Shown: positions 16,372-24,299 of the stretch, in pieces
Position numbering within the stretch: position 1 is the stretch's first letter
Layout: the number at the start of each line of letters is the position of its first letter
Assembly (NCBI GenBank): GCA_003220225.1
Contig: QHRU01000041.1
Span: 62,001-126,000 of the forward strand
DNA: 64,000 bases
Source: Candidatus Rokuibacteriota bacterium
Lineage (GTDB): Bacteria; Methylomirabilota; Methylomirabilia; Rokubacteriales; CSP1-6
Direction: 5' to 3'
Position numbers and translations under genes: made by a program
Notes under the pieces: generated by a model
The model's input: only the letters and a program-made list of their open reading frames with translations
Told to the model about the DNA's origin: nothing
Databases searched by the model: none

Positions 16372-18150
16372 TCACTTCACGGTCACGCTCTTGGCGAGGT
16401 TGCGCGGCTTGTCGGGATCGTGGCCGCGCAGCAGTGCCAGATAGTAGCCGAGCAGCTGGGCCGGTGGCGCGTTGAGGATGGCCGTCGCGGGCCCGAGGTC
16501 GGCCACGGGGATGTGGTAGTCGAACGCCTCGTGGGGCTCCGGTGACACGCCGATCAGCATCGCGCCGCGCGCCTTCACCTGCATGGCGCCCGCCATGATG
16601 TCGTCGTACGTCTCGTCCCGCGGCGCCAGCACGAGACAGGGCGTGCCCGGCTCGATGAGCGCGATCACCCCGTGCTTGAGGTCCCCGCCCGCGAAGCCCT
16701 CGGCGTGGATGTAACTGACCTCCTTCACCTTCAGCGCCGCCTCGAGCGCGAGCGGATAGCTCGGCCCACGGCCGATGACGAAGAGGTGCTCGCGCGTGTG
16801 GATGGCCTCGGCGACGTGGCGGATCAGATCGCGCCGGTCGTCGGCCAGCAGCCGCTCGATCTCGTCCGCTGCACGCTCGATCAGCGTAGCCGCGGCGGCG
16901 GCCTCGTCCGCGAGCTCGTAGGCGGTGAGCAACAGGATCGCCAGCTTCGCGGTGAAGCTCTTGGTGGCCAGCACGCAGCGCTCGGGACCGGCGCCCAGCG
17001 GCACCGTGAGGTCCGCCAGCCGCCAGAGCGTCGAGCCCTCGACGTTCACCATGGCCGCGATGCGGGCGCCGCGCTGCCGGGCCGCGCGTACCGCGTCGAT
17101 GACGTCGATGGTCTCACCGCTCTGGGACAGCGCGACCACCAGCGCGCCCTCGCCGACGAAGTCGCCCAGGTAGGGAAACTCCGAGGCGCTGGCGACGGTG
17201 ACGCGGCGGCCGGCGATCCGCGCGAGCAGATACTGGGCGGCCAGCGCGGCGTGGCTCGCCGTGCCGCAGCCGATGACGAAGACGTCGCCGGCGTCCCGGA
17301 TCATGGCGGCCAGGCGCCGCGCGTGCTCGCCGCCGGCCTCGGCGAGGCGCCGCAGCACCGCGGGCTGCTCGTGGATCTCCTTGGTCATGTAGTCGGGATA
17401 CCCGGACAGCTCGGTGGCAGCCGCCTCCCACTCGACCTCCGTGATCGCGGGCGTCAGCTCGCGGCCCGTGTCGGCGTCGAAGACGCGACAGCGCTCGCGC
17501 GACAACAGCACGGCTTGCCGGTCCTCGACGAAGGTCACGCGCCGCGTGTGCTCGAGCAGCGCGCTGAAGTCCGAGGCGAGCAGGTGGCCGTGATCGCTCC
17601 ACCCGAGCACGAGCGGCGAGCCGCTCTTGGCCGCGGCGATCTGGCGCGTGCGGACGTCGGCAACGGCGATGGCGTTGAGCCCGCGGAGCCGGCGGAAGGC
17701 GGTCATCGTGGCGGTCACGAGCTGCTCGGGGCCGGCCGGCGTCGCGGCCAGGCACTCCTCGATGAGGTGGGCCACCACCTCGGTGTCCGTCTCGGAGCGG
17801 AACCGATGCCCGGACCGCACGAGCGGCTCGCGGAGCTCGCGATAATTGGAGACGATGCCGTTGTGGATGAGCGCGAGCCGCCCCGCGCAATCCAGGTGCG
17901 GATGGGCGTTGTGCTCGGTCACGCCGCCATGCGTGGCCCAGCGGGTATGGCCGATACCGATCGCGCTCGCAGGCAGATCCGGCACCGCGTCGCCGATCTT
18001 GCCGGTCCGCTTCTCGAGGACCACCTGGTCGCGGTGGCCAACGGCCACGCCCCAGGAGTCGTAGCCCCGATACTCGAGCTTCTTGAGCCCTCGGAGCACC
18101 AGGTCCGCCGCGTTCCGATCGTGGCCGACGTAACCGAAGATTCCGCACAT
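16372..18150 (-). CDS. glmS: Glutamine--fructose-6-phosphate aminotransferase (isomerizing)
   Basis: This 592-residue cytoplasmic enzyme makes glucosamine-6-phosphate, the entry step to peptidoglycan and amino-sugar synthesis. The N-terminal glutaminase domain starts MCGIFGYVG with nucleophile Cys2, then EYRGYDSWG and HTRWATHG. Two SIS domains carry FVIGCGTASHAALAAQ and FVIGRGPSYPLALEAALKVKE. The C-terminus DKPRNLAKSVTVK is the family hallmark. Length is normal. The 300-base leader contains a glmS ribozyme core, so expression is likely to be repressed by the enzyme's own product. Confidence 0.97.
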   Translation of the reverse strand: MCGIFGYVGHDRNAADLVLRGLKKLEYRGYDSWGVAVGHRDQVVLEKRTGKIGDAVPDLPASAIGIGHTRWATHGGVTEHNAHPHLDCAGRLALIHNGIVSNYRELREPLVRSGHRFRSETDTEVVAHLIEECLAATPAGPEQLVTATMTAFRRLRGLNAIAVADVRTRQIAAAKSGSPLVLGWSDHGHLLASDFSALLEHTRRVTFVEDRQAVLLSRERCRVFDADTGRELTPAITEVEWEAAATELSGYPDYMTKEIHEQPAVLRRLAEAGGEHARRLAAMIRDAGDVFVIGCGTASHAALAAQYLLARIAGRRVTVASASEFPYLGDFVGEGALVVALSQSGETIDVIDAVRAARQRGARIAAMVNVEGSTLWRLADLTVPLGAGPERCVLATKSFTAKLAILLLTAYELADEAAAAATLIERAADEIERLLADDRRDLIRHVAEAIHTREHLFVIGRGPSYPLALEAALKVKEVSYIHAEGFAGGDLKHGVIALIEPGTPCLVLAPRDETYDDIMAGAMQVKARGAMLIGVSPEPHEAFDYHIPVADLGPATAILNAPPAQLLGYYLALLRGHDPDKPRNLAKSVTVK

Positions 18151-18207
18151 GGCTGTCCCCCTGTCCGGGGACGGAATGCGCGAAGAGCAAGGAGGGAGTC
18201 GAGAGAC

Positions 18208-18221
18208 GGGTCAGCTGACCC
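18208..18221. repeat. Perfect 14-bp palindrome in the glmS leader
   Basis: GGGTCAGCTGACCC lies between the ribozyme core and the glmS start, about 58 bases before the ATG. It could be an extra stem of the mRNA or a protein-binding site. Its role is not evident. Confidence 0.4.
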
Positions 18222-18229
18222 GCCGGCAC

Positions 18230-18370
18230 CCTGGGCGGCCTTTGTCGGCACGTTACCGCGCCGGTTTGCTCCACCCATCACGACCGTGCCCGCCGAGGGA
18301 CCATCCGCCGAGTGGTTCGATCGGTCCCTGCCTCGTCATCCGCCCGAAGGCGGACCTGGCGCTCGTCGCA
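18230..18370 (-). ncRNA. glmS self-cleaving ribozyme
   Basis: Read on the minus strand, the leader contains the signature elements of the glmS ribozyme in order. A|GCGCC marks the cleavage site between 18363 (A-1) and 18362 (G+1). A tetraloop hairpin GTCCGCC-TTCG-GGCGGAT follows, then GACGAGG (18337-18331), TCGAACC (18320-18314) and TCGGCGGATGG (18311-18301). TCCCTCGGC, GCAAACC and finally GACAAAGG (18247-18239) complete the core. These match the conserved P2/P2.1 and P4-region segments known from Bacillus. Spacing is as expected and it lies directly upstream of glmS. Glucosamine-6-phosphate should trigger cleavage and mRNA decay. Confidence 0.92.
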
Positions 18371-18413
18371 CGCGACCCCGCTCAGCTCGTTCCCGCGCCT
18401 CCTCCCTCTTCCG

Positions 18414-18447
18414 GGTGAATGACTCGCGTACGGTGAATGGCTCGCGT
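18414..18447. repeat. Two 16-bp direct repeats near the glmS transcription start
   Basis: GGTGAATGACTCGCGT (18414-18429) and GGTGAATGGCTCGCGT (18432-18447) differ by one base with an 18-base period. They lie just downstream of the likely -10 element, overlapping the expected start of transcription. They could be binding sites for a regulator acting in addition to the ribozyme. Confidence 0.5.
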
Positions 18448-18449
18448 CA

Positions 18450-18458
18450 TTTATACCA
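18450..18458 (-). promoter_or_regulatory. Extended -10 promoter of glmS
   Basis: On the minus strand TGGTATAAA gives an extended -10 (TGN followed by TATAAA at 18455-18450). No clear -35 is seen, which extended -10 promoters can lack. The predicted start of transcription is around 18443, leaving an untranslated leader of about 290 bases that includes the ribozyme. Confidence 0.5.
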
Positions 18459-18494
18459 GATCCCGCAACGGGCGTGATGTGCGTCGCGGTGGGG

Positions 18495-19190
18495 CTATCG
18501 GCCGGATGAGAACGCGCTGGAGCGTCCGAACGGGATGTTGGTGTACATGATCGTGCCGTCGGGCTCGACGATCCGGTGAATGCCGGCCCCCGGCGAGCGC
18601 CCCCAGTCGATCGGCGCGTTGTAGTAGCGCAGCACGCGGATCACGTAGTCCTGGGTCTCCGGAAACGGCGGGACTCCGCGGAACGTCAGCACGGCCTTCT
18701 CGCCGGCGTTGTAGGCCGCCAGAGAGAGTCGCACGTCGTAGCGGAAGCGTTCCATCAGGGCACGCAGATGACGGGTGCCAGCATGGATGTTCTCTCGCGC
18801 GTCGAAGGCGTCCTGGACGCCGAGCAGTGCGGCGGTTTCGGGCATCAGCTGCATGAGCCCGCGGGCGCCCTTCGGGGAGACGGCTCGATAGTCGAAGCTG
18901 GATTCCACTCGGATGACGGCCCAGATGAGGCGCTCCGGCACCGCGTATCGTTCGGAGGCCTCGGCGATCTCCCGCGAATAGACCCCGTGCGGCAATGTCT
19001 CATGGGCCCTGCGCGGCGTCGACGACGTGAAGACCACTCGTTGGTACGAAGGCCCCGGCCGGGCGCTCGTGAGGTACGTCGCTCCGTCCTGGGCCGCCTT
19101 CTTGCGCGCGTCGGCGCCGGCCGGCGTCGCCGCCGCAACAGCGGCGGTGACCGCGAAGAGGATCAGCCAGCGCGGGCCGAAGCCTTCCAT
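18495..19190 (-). CDS. Lytic transglycosylase (SLT domain)
   Basis: This 231-residue exported murein hydrolase has an N-terminal signal (LILFAVTAAVAAATPAGA). The goose-type lysozyme-like SLT domain follows: WAVIRVESSFDYRAVSPKGARGLMQLMP holds the catalytic Glu in VESS, then LSLAAYNAGE. It cleaves peptidoglycan glycan strands, giving 1,6-anhydro ends. A C-terminal strand motif (HRIVEPDGTIMYTNIP) resembles the short domain often appended to such enzymes. The next operon upstream is separated by an inverted repeat. Confidence 0.9.
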   Translation of the reverse strand: MEGFGPRWLILFAVTAAVAAATPAGADARKKAAQDGATYLTSARPGPSYQRVVFTSSTPRRAHETLPHGVYSREIAEASERYAVPERLIWAVIRVESSFDYRAVSPKGARGLMQLMPETAALLGVQDAFDARENIHAGTRHLRALMERFRYDVRLSLAAYNAGEKAVLTFRGVPPFPETQDYVIRVLRYYNAPIDWGRSPGAGIHRIVEPDGTIMYTNIPFGRSSAFSSGR

Positions 19191-19258
19191 GGCAGACCTT
19201 CATCGCAAATCCGATACCGGACCAGAACACCGGATATATCAAAGCCTTAGGGGACTCT

Positions 19259-19289
19259 GGTCAGAAATCACCTTGGTGGGTCTCTGACC
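19259..19289. terminator. Inverted repeat after the SDR gene
   Basis: GGTCAGA and TCTGACC enclose the palindrome CACCTTGGTG (19269-19278), forming a two-part hairpin. It lies between the SDR stop (19322) and the transglycosylase start. It may end SDR transcription, or act as an operator for the transglycosylase promoter near TTGATATATCC. Confidence 0.4.
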
Positions 19290-19321
19290 GGAGGGATCAT
19301 TCTCAACCAGTCCCGCGAGGG

Positions 19322-20089
19322 CTAGCCGATGACCCGCCCGCCCATCACCCGAATCGTGTCCCCCGTCACGTAGGACGACGCGTCGGACGCGAGGAACACG
19401 CACGCGTCCGCGATGTCCTCCGGGCGGCCGAGCCGCCGGAGCGGAATCTCCTTCACCTGCGCGGGATCGCCGGGCGGCGTCTGCTTGAATTCCGGATACC
19501 AGTCGGCGTAGCGCCGCTCGGTGTCGATGAAGCCGGGCACCACCATGTTGGCGCGGATGCCGAAGGGGCCCAGCTCCGCCGCCAGCGCGCGGACGAGGCC
19601 GAGCAATCCCGACTTGGCCGCGGTCACCGCCGCCGTGTTCGGCCGGCCCGTGATGGCGGACTGCCCGCCGAGCGCGATGATGCTCCCGCGCTTGCGCTCT
19701 TTCATGCCGGGCACGACGGCGCGCGCCAGATAGAACGCCGAGTGCAGATCCACCGCCATCACGCGGTGCCAGTCCTCGAGCGAGGTCTCGGTGATGGCCT
19801 TGTGCGGCCGGATGGCCGCGTTGCAGACCAGGACGTCGATGGCGCCGAGCTCGGCGAGTCCCTGCCGGACCATCGCCTCCACCGCGGCCGCGTCGGCGAT
19901 GTCGGCGAGCGCCCCGACGACGCGGACCCCCGCCTTCCGACACTCGGCGGCCACGGCCTCCAGCTCTTCGCCGTTGACGCGCGTGTTGAGCACGAGATCC
20001 GCGCCCTCGGCGGCGAAGGCCAGCGCGACGGCGCGGCCGATGTTCCGGCTGGCGCCGGTGATCAGCGCGGTCTTGCCCTTGAGACTCAC
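19322..20089 (-). CDS. SDR-fold protein lacking the catalytic tyrosine
   Basis: This 255-residue short-chain dehydrogenase relative has an intact cofactor motif TGASRNIG and CNAAIRP in place of NNAG. The active-site tetrad is altered: the expected YxxxK reads VTAAK, so Lys is kept but Tyr is Val. The C-terminus DTIRVMGGRVIG is normal for the fold. The GTG at 20089 begins the conserved domain. It is divergent from the second sugar-type ABC operon and may act on the same solute, if it is active at all. Confidence 0.8.
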   Translation of the reverse strand: MSLKGKTALITGASRNIGRAVALAFAAEGADLVLNTRVNGEELEAVAAECRKAGVRVVGALADIADAAAVEAMVRQGLAELGAIDVLVCNAAIRPHKAITETSLEDWHRVMAVDLHSAFYLARAVVPGMKERKRGSIIALGGQSAITGRPNTAAVTAAKSGLLGLVRALAAELGPFGIRANMVVPGFIDTERRYADWYPEFKQTPPGDPAQVKEIPLRRLGRPEDIADACVFLASDASSYVTGDTIRVMGGRVIG

Positions 20090-20128
20090 CCGGCAAGAAT
20101 ACTGCGAAAGCTCCTGACGCGAGCGGTC

Positions 20129-20158
20129 TTGACACTCGCGTCGCCCACGGGCTAGCGT
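20129..20158 (+). promoter_or_regulatory. Putative promoter of the second sugar-type ABC operon
   Basis: TTGACA (20129-20134), an 18-base spacer and TAGCGT (20153-20158) lie 26 bases before the binding-protein ATG. The -35 and the following bases resemble the block at 5233-5261 before the first sugar-type ABC operon. Confidence 0.45.
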
Positions 20159-20183
20159 CCCGCCGTCCAGAACCGGAGGGACC

Positions 20184-21539
20184 ATGACGAACGCAAGCAG
20201 CGGACCCGGGGTGAGCCGGCGCCAGGCTCTCACGCGGATCGGCGCCCTTGGCGCCGGCGCGACGGCGGTCGCCGCCACCCGCACGCGGGGATTCGCGCAG
20301 CCAAAGGCCCCCATCACGCTCTCCTTCTGGACGTTCGACAATCCTCAGCAGCGCCCGTGGCTCCACAAGCGCGTCAACCAGTACATGGAGAAGAACCCCA
20401 GCGTGAAGGTGGACTTCCAGTGGTTCACCTTCGCCGATCTCGGCAAGAAGGTCTCGGTCGGCTACGCGACGGGCACGGCGCCGGACGGGTTCGTCACCGG
20501 CGACTGGCTCATGCCGACGTGGCTCGCGCGCAACCTGATCGCGCCGCTCGACGTGAAGCTGCTGGGCTACCCGGCCCTCGACGCGTTCCGCAAGGATCAC
20601 GCCGACGCCTTCGTGGCGGGCGCGATCAAGGACGGCCAGGCGTACGGCTATCCGCTGTGGTTCTACGGCTTCTGCAACTACCTCAACACGAAGCAGTTCA
20701 AGGAGGTCGGCCTCGATCCCGTGAAGGATCAGCCGAGGACGTGGACGGAGCTGGGCGAGGTGGCCAAGCGGCTGACCATCAAGCAGGGGAACAAGTTCAC
20801 CCGCCAGGGGTTCAAGTTCGCGATGCACGCCGCGCAGTGGACGATGATCCAGCTCAACCCGATCGTCTCCCAGGTGGGCGGCCAGTGGTTCGACGCGAGC
20901 GGCAAGTGCACCATCAACAACGAGGCCGGGGTGAAGGCGATGACCATCCGCGCCTCGATCGCCCGCCAGTACGGCGCCGAGGATCCCGCCGACTCGATCG
21001 CGACCTTCCCGTTGCCCCAGATGGACTGGCTCAAGGAGCGCTGCTCGATGTTCAGCTGCCACCCCATTCCGCCCGTGGCCATCAAGTCCCAGAATCCCGT
21101 GATGGAATCCGAGGGCTACTTCCTGCCCGTGCAGATGGCGGGCGTGACGGCCGACAAGCGCTACACGACGTGCTACGGCTTCAACTTCGTGGTCAACGCG
21201 CGCGCGCCGAAGGACAAGCAGGAGGCGTTGCACGACATGTACCGGTTCATCATGTCGGACCTCGTCGACTGCTGGCAGGCCACCGCGCCGTTCACGCTCG
21301 CCCGGAAGACCGGCTGGACGGACGACCCGCGGGTGAAGAGCTTCCCGCACGTCGGCGAGATCATCAAAGCCAAGGACAACGGCGTCTTCTTCCCGCGCAC
21401 CCCGATCTGGACGGAGCTGGCGGACGCGATGCATCGCGCCGTGCAGAAGGTCATGCTCAACAACGCCGACATCAAGGCCGCCCTCGACGAGGCGGCGGCG
21501 GAAGTCGACCGGGCGACCGCGGAGTTCAAGAAGGCCTGA
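20184..21539 (+). CDS. Extracellular solute-binding protein, family 1 (Tat-exported)
   Basis: This 451-residue protein has a twin-arginine signal (SRRQALTRIGALGAGATAVAA, cleavage near GFAQP). The mature domain has the family-1 binding-protein start ITLSFWTFDNPQQRPW, then WYGFCN-type hinge residues in YPLWFYGFCNYLNTKQF. It would bind a carbohydrate-like solute for the two permeases that follow. GGAGGG precedes the ATG. Only modest similarity to the 7134-8444 protein is visible, so the ligands may differ. Confidence 0.88.
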   Translation: MTNASSGPGVSRRQALTRIGALGAGATAVAATRTRGFAQPKAPITLSFWTFDNPQQRPWLHKRVNQYMEKNPSVKVDFQWFTFADLGKKVSVGYATGTAPDGFVTGDWLMPTWLARNLIAPLDVKLLGYPALDAFRKDHADAFVAGAIKDGQAYGYPLWFYGFCNYLNTKQFKEVGLDPVKDQPRTWTELGEVAKRLTIKQGNKFTRQGFKFAMHAAQWTMIQLNPIVSQVGGQWFDASGKCTINNEAGVKAMTIRASIARQYGAEDPADSIATFPLPQMDWLKERCSMFSCHPIPPVAIKSQNPVMESEGYFLPVQMAGVTADKRYTTCYGFNFVVNARAPKDKQEALHDMYRFIMSDLVDCWQATAPFTLARKTGWTDDPRVKSFPHVGEIIKAKDNGVFFPRTPIWTELADAMHRAVQKVMLNNADIKAALDEAAAEVDRATAEFKKA

Positions 21540-22411
21540 GCTACCGCTGGCGGATCCGGCTCTGGGGCATGGCCTTCGTCATGCCCACCATCCTCTTCTT
21601 CCTGGTGTTCAAGTACGGCCCCATGCTGTGGGCGATGGGGCTCAGCTTCACCACCTACGACATGATGAAGCCGCCGCGGTGGGTCGGCCTGGAGAACTAC
21701 GAGAGCATCCTCCGCGATCCGATCTTCCGCGAGGCGCTCGCCAACACCCTCGTCTACATCGCGGGCTCGACGATCTTCATCACGCTCGTGGGGCTGGGGC
21801 TCGCGCTGGCCATCAATACGCGGGGTCCCGGCCGGCGCGCCTGCATGAGCGCGATGTTCCTCACCAACATCATGCCGATCCTCGCCGTGTGCCTCGTGTG
21901 GCGCTTCCTCTTCCACCCGCACGGCCTCCTGAACCAGTTCCTCGGCCCCCTCGGGTTCGGGCGGCTCGACTGGCTGACGGACTCGGCGCTGGCCATGCCC
22001 GCCATCATCCTGGTCACCGTCTGGCGCTTCGCGCCCTACTTCATGGTGGTGTTCCTGGCCGGGCTGTTGACCATCCCGCCCGAGTACTACGAGGCGGCCG
22101 AGATCGACGGGGCCAACGCCGTGCGCCGCTTCCGGTACCTCACGCTGCCGCTGCTCATGCCGGTGACGTTCTTCGTGGTCGTGGTGGCCGCGCTCCTCTC
22201 CGCGCGGATCTTTCTCATGCCCTTCATCATCACGGGCGGGGGGCCGGGCAACGCGACCCGCGTGCTGTCCATGCTGATCTACGAGACCGGGTTCTCGTAC
22301 ATGAAGATGGGCCGGGCGGCGGCCATCTCCGTGGTGCTCTTCGCGATCGTCATGGTGCTCACGCTCGCCCAGATGCGGCTCTTCATGCGGAGCGAGGAGG
22401 AGTACTCGTGA
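21536..22411 (+). CDS. ABC transporter permease, MalF/UgpA type
   Basis: This 291-residue CUT1-type permease has six predicted membrane segments and the EAA loop EYYEAAEIDGANAVRRFRYLTLPLL. Homology to the family begins before any ATG. The frame opens with CTG at 21536, whose last two bases and next base form the upstream stop (CTGA). CTG is therefore a candidate start with the usual four-base overlap. The first ATG is at 21569 and would remove the short cytoplasmic tail. It ends in a GTGA overlap with the next permease. Confidence 0.85.
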   Translation: MSYRWRIRLWGMAFVMPTILFFLVFKYGPMLWAMGLSFTTYDMMKPPRWVGLENYESILRDPIFREALANTLVYIAGSTIFITLVGLGLALAINTRGPGRRACMSAMFLTNIMPILAVCLVWRFLFHPHGLLNQFLGPLGFGRLDWLTDSALAMPAIILVTVWRFAPYFMVVFLAGLLTIPPEYYEAAEIDGANAVRRFRYLTLPLLMPVTFFVVVVAALLSARIFLMPFIITGGGPGNATRVLSMLIYETGFSYMKMGRAAAISVVLFAIVMVLTLAQMRLFMRSEEEYS

Positions 22412-23244
22412 GACGGCGCGCGATGCTGCACGCGCTCAGCCGATGGAGCGGGCTGGCTCCGCTGGCGGCCCTGGCCTTCCTCTTCGTCCTTCCCATCGTC
22501 TGGATGACGACCACGTCGTTCCAGGCCGGGGAGAAGATGTTTCAACTCACCACGGAGTGGATTCCCTCCGTCTGGCACCCCGAGAACTACGGCAACGCGC
22601 TCTCGCGATCGGCCTTCCCGCGGTTCTTCCTCAACAGCGCCATCGTCTCCGCGTCGGTGATGCTCGGCAACGTCGTCTTCTGCACGCTCGCCGGCTACGG
22701 GCTCGCCAAGTTTCGCTTTCCCGGCGACCGGCTCCTGCTCCTGGTGATCCTGAGCACGCTGATGCTGCCGCTGGAGGTGACCCTGGTCCCGACCTTCCTG
22801 GTGATCCACAAGCTGGGCTGGGTCAACAGCTACCAGGGCATCGCGGGCCCGCTGCTCATCGACGCGTTCGGCGTGTTTCTCATGCGCCAGTTCATCCTCA
22901 AGATCCCGTCGGACTACCTCGAGGCGGCCCGGATCGACGGGGCCGGCGAGCTGCGCATCTTGAGATCGATCATCCTTCCCCAGTGCAAGGCCGCCCTCGC
23001 CGTGCTCGCCCTGTTCTCGTTCCGCGACAGCTGGGACCAGTTCCTCTGGCCGCTCGTGGTCGTGTCGCGGGACGAGTTCCGCACGTATCCGCTGGGGCTG
23101 GTGCGCTTCGGCGACGACTACGGCAACCCTCCGACCGAGCAGATGGCGATCGCCGTTCTCGCCACCCTGCCGGTCTTCCTCCTCTTCCTCGTGCTCCAGC
23201 GCGCGCTGCGCAAGGGCTTCGACCTGTCGGCGTTCAAGGGGTGA
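22408..23244 (+). CDS. ABC transporter permease, MalG/UgpE type
   Basis: This 278-residue inner-membrane permease has the docking loop DYLEAARIDGAGELRILRSIILP and SFRDSWDQFLWPLVV, characteristic of MalG-type subunits. It starts with GTG at 22408, overlapping the upstream stop by four bases and preceded by GAGGAGGAG. It completes a two-permease importer. As in the first sugar cluster, no ATPase gene is present. Confidence 0.9.
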   Translation: MRRRAMLHALSRWSGLAPLAALAFLFVLPIVWMTTTSFQAGEKMFQLTTEWIPSVWHPENYGNALSRSAFPRFFLNSAIVSASVMLGNVVFCTLAGYGLAKFRFPGDRLLLLVILSTLMLPLEVTLVPTFLVIHKLGWVNSYQGIAGPLLIDAFGVFLMRQFILKIPSDYLEAARIDGAGELRILRSIILPQCKAALAVLALFSFRDSWDQFLWPLVVVSRDEFRTYPLGLVRFGDDYGNPPTEQMAIAVLATLPVFLLFLVLQRALRKGFDLSAFKG

Positions 23245-23248
23245 CACC

Positions 23249-24181
23249 ATGGAGAAGATTCGTATCGCGTGCGGCAATCGCGGCGTCGGGACCTCGCCCC
23301 TCTTCGCGGCCGTCGAGGGCGGCTCCATGAAGGACAACGGGCTCGATCCCGAGCTGAAGTTCTACGAGGGCCACCCGAAGGCGCTGCCTGCCCTCGTGGC
23401 CGGCGAGGCGGAGTTCACCAACACCGTCTCGCCCGACGTCATCACCGTCGACGTGCGCGACGGCGCCGACGTGGTCATCGTCGCCTCGGCGGTAAGCCGC
23501 ACCGCCACGTACGTCACCGCGCGACCCGGGCTCACGACGCGCGAGGAGCTGCGCGGCAAGCGCTGGGGCGTGCTCGGCCGCGGCGACGCCGACCACTGCA
23601 CGATCGCGCTGGCGTTCGAGCGCTGGGGCTGGGACCTCGACAAGGACGCCACGATCGTCGCAGTGGGGACGGGCGGGCCCAAGCTCTAACGGCTCCTCGA
23701 TCCCACGATGGTCGACGTCGTCATCATGCACTCGCCCGAGCCGTTCCAGGCGGCGAAGCGGGGCTGGAATCTCGTCGAGGATCTCCGGCGGCTCGACGTG
23801 GCGTTCCAGAACAGCTGCGCCGCGACGACCCGTCGCTACGCGAAGGCTCACCCCGACGTCGTCCTGCGCTACGTCCGCGCGTACGCCCAGGGCGTCTACC
23901 GATTCCGCGCCGACGGGGCGTTCGGCGTCGAGGTGATCCGGAAGTACAGCGGCGAAACGGACCGTGAGGTCCTCGAGGCCTCCTACCTCTACTTCTCCCA
24001 GCTCATGGGGGGCACGATGTACCCGACGCCGGAGGGCGTGCGCACCGCCGCGCTCATGCTCCATCGCCTCGAGGTCATTCCGCGCCTCCCGGCGCCCGAC
24101 CAGTTCATCGACCAGGAGCCGGTGGCGCGCCTGCACCGCGAGGGATTCTTCCGGCGGCTGACCGGGCTCGAGCCCTCCTGA
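23249..24181 (+). pseudogene. NMT1/THI5-like solute-binding protein gene broken by TAA
   Basis: One reading frame of about 310 codons encodes an NMT1/SsuA-like bilobed protein from MEKIRIACGNRGVG to the C-terminal PAPDQFIDQEPVARLHREG. A TAA at 23687-23689 interrupts it after GTGGPKL, and the same frame resumes at once with RLLDPTMVDVVIMHS. Both halves look like parts of one domain. There is no signal peptide, so the protein would be cytoplasmic, like dihydroxyphthalate decarboxylase-type relatives. The stop may be a true nonsense mutation or an assembly error. It follows the second sugar permease by four bases. Confidence 0.7.
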
Positions 24182-24186
24182 GCAGT

Positions 24187-24299
24187 GTCGAGGGGTGCCA
24201 CGGCTCCGCCGGGGCGCCCCGAGCGTTGGCCGGGGGAGTCCGAGGGGAGCGTAGCCCCCTTCGCTTGAAAAGCTGGGGGGCCATCTCGGGGCCCCCCGT
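24187..24299. repeat. Intergenic repeat, copy 2
   Basis: The unit TCGAGGGGTGCC plus CGGCTCCGCCGGGGCGCCCC and GAGCGTTGG (24188-24229) matches the element at 36-120. It is followed by a spacer and the same terminal GC hairpin. Like copy 1 it sits immediately beyond gene 3' ends. Confidence 0.7.
24275..24297. terminator. GC hairpin between convergent genes
   Basis: GGGGGGCC, loop ATCTCGG, GGCCCCCC is an 8-bp stem nearly identical to the one at 133-155. It lies right at the 3' end of the minus-strand TPP-enzyme gene and after the plus-strand binding-protein gene, so it may act in both directions. Confidence 0.55.

Noticed and set aside
18150-18458. The glmS leader as a T-box or other amino-acid riboswitch
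   Set aside because: No T-box sequence or specifier arrangement is present, whereas the ordered glmS ribozyme motifs explain the conserved bases and match the downstream gene.
23687-23689. The TAA in the binding-protein gene as a recoded codon
   Set aside because: Only UGA and UAG have known recoding in bacteria of this sort, and there is no special structure at the site. A nonsense mutation or sequence error is simpler.
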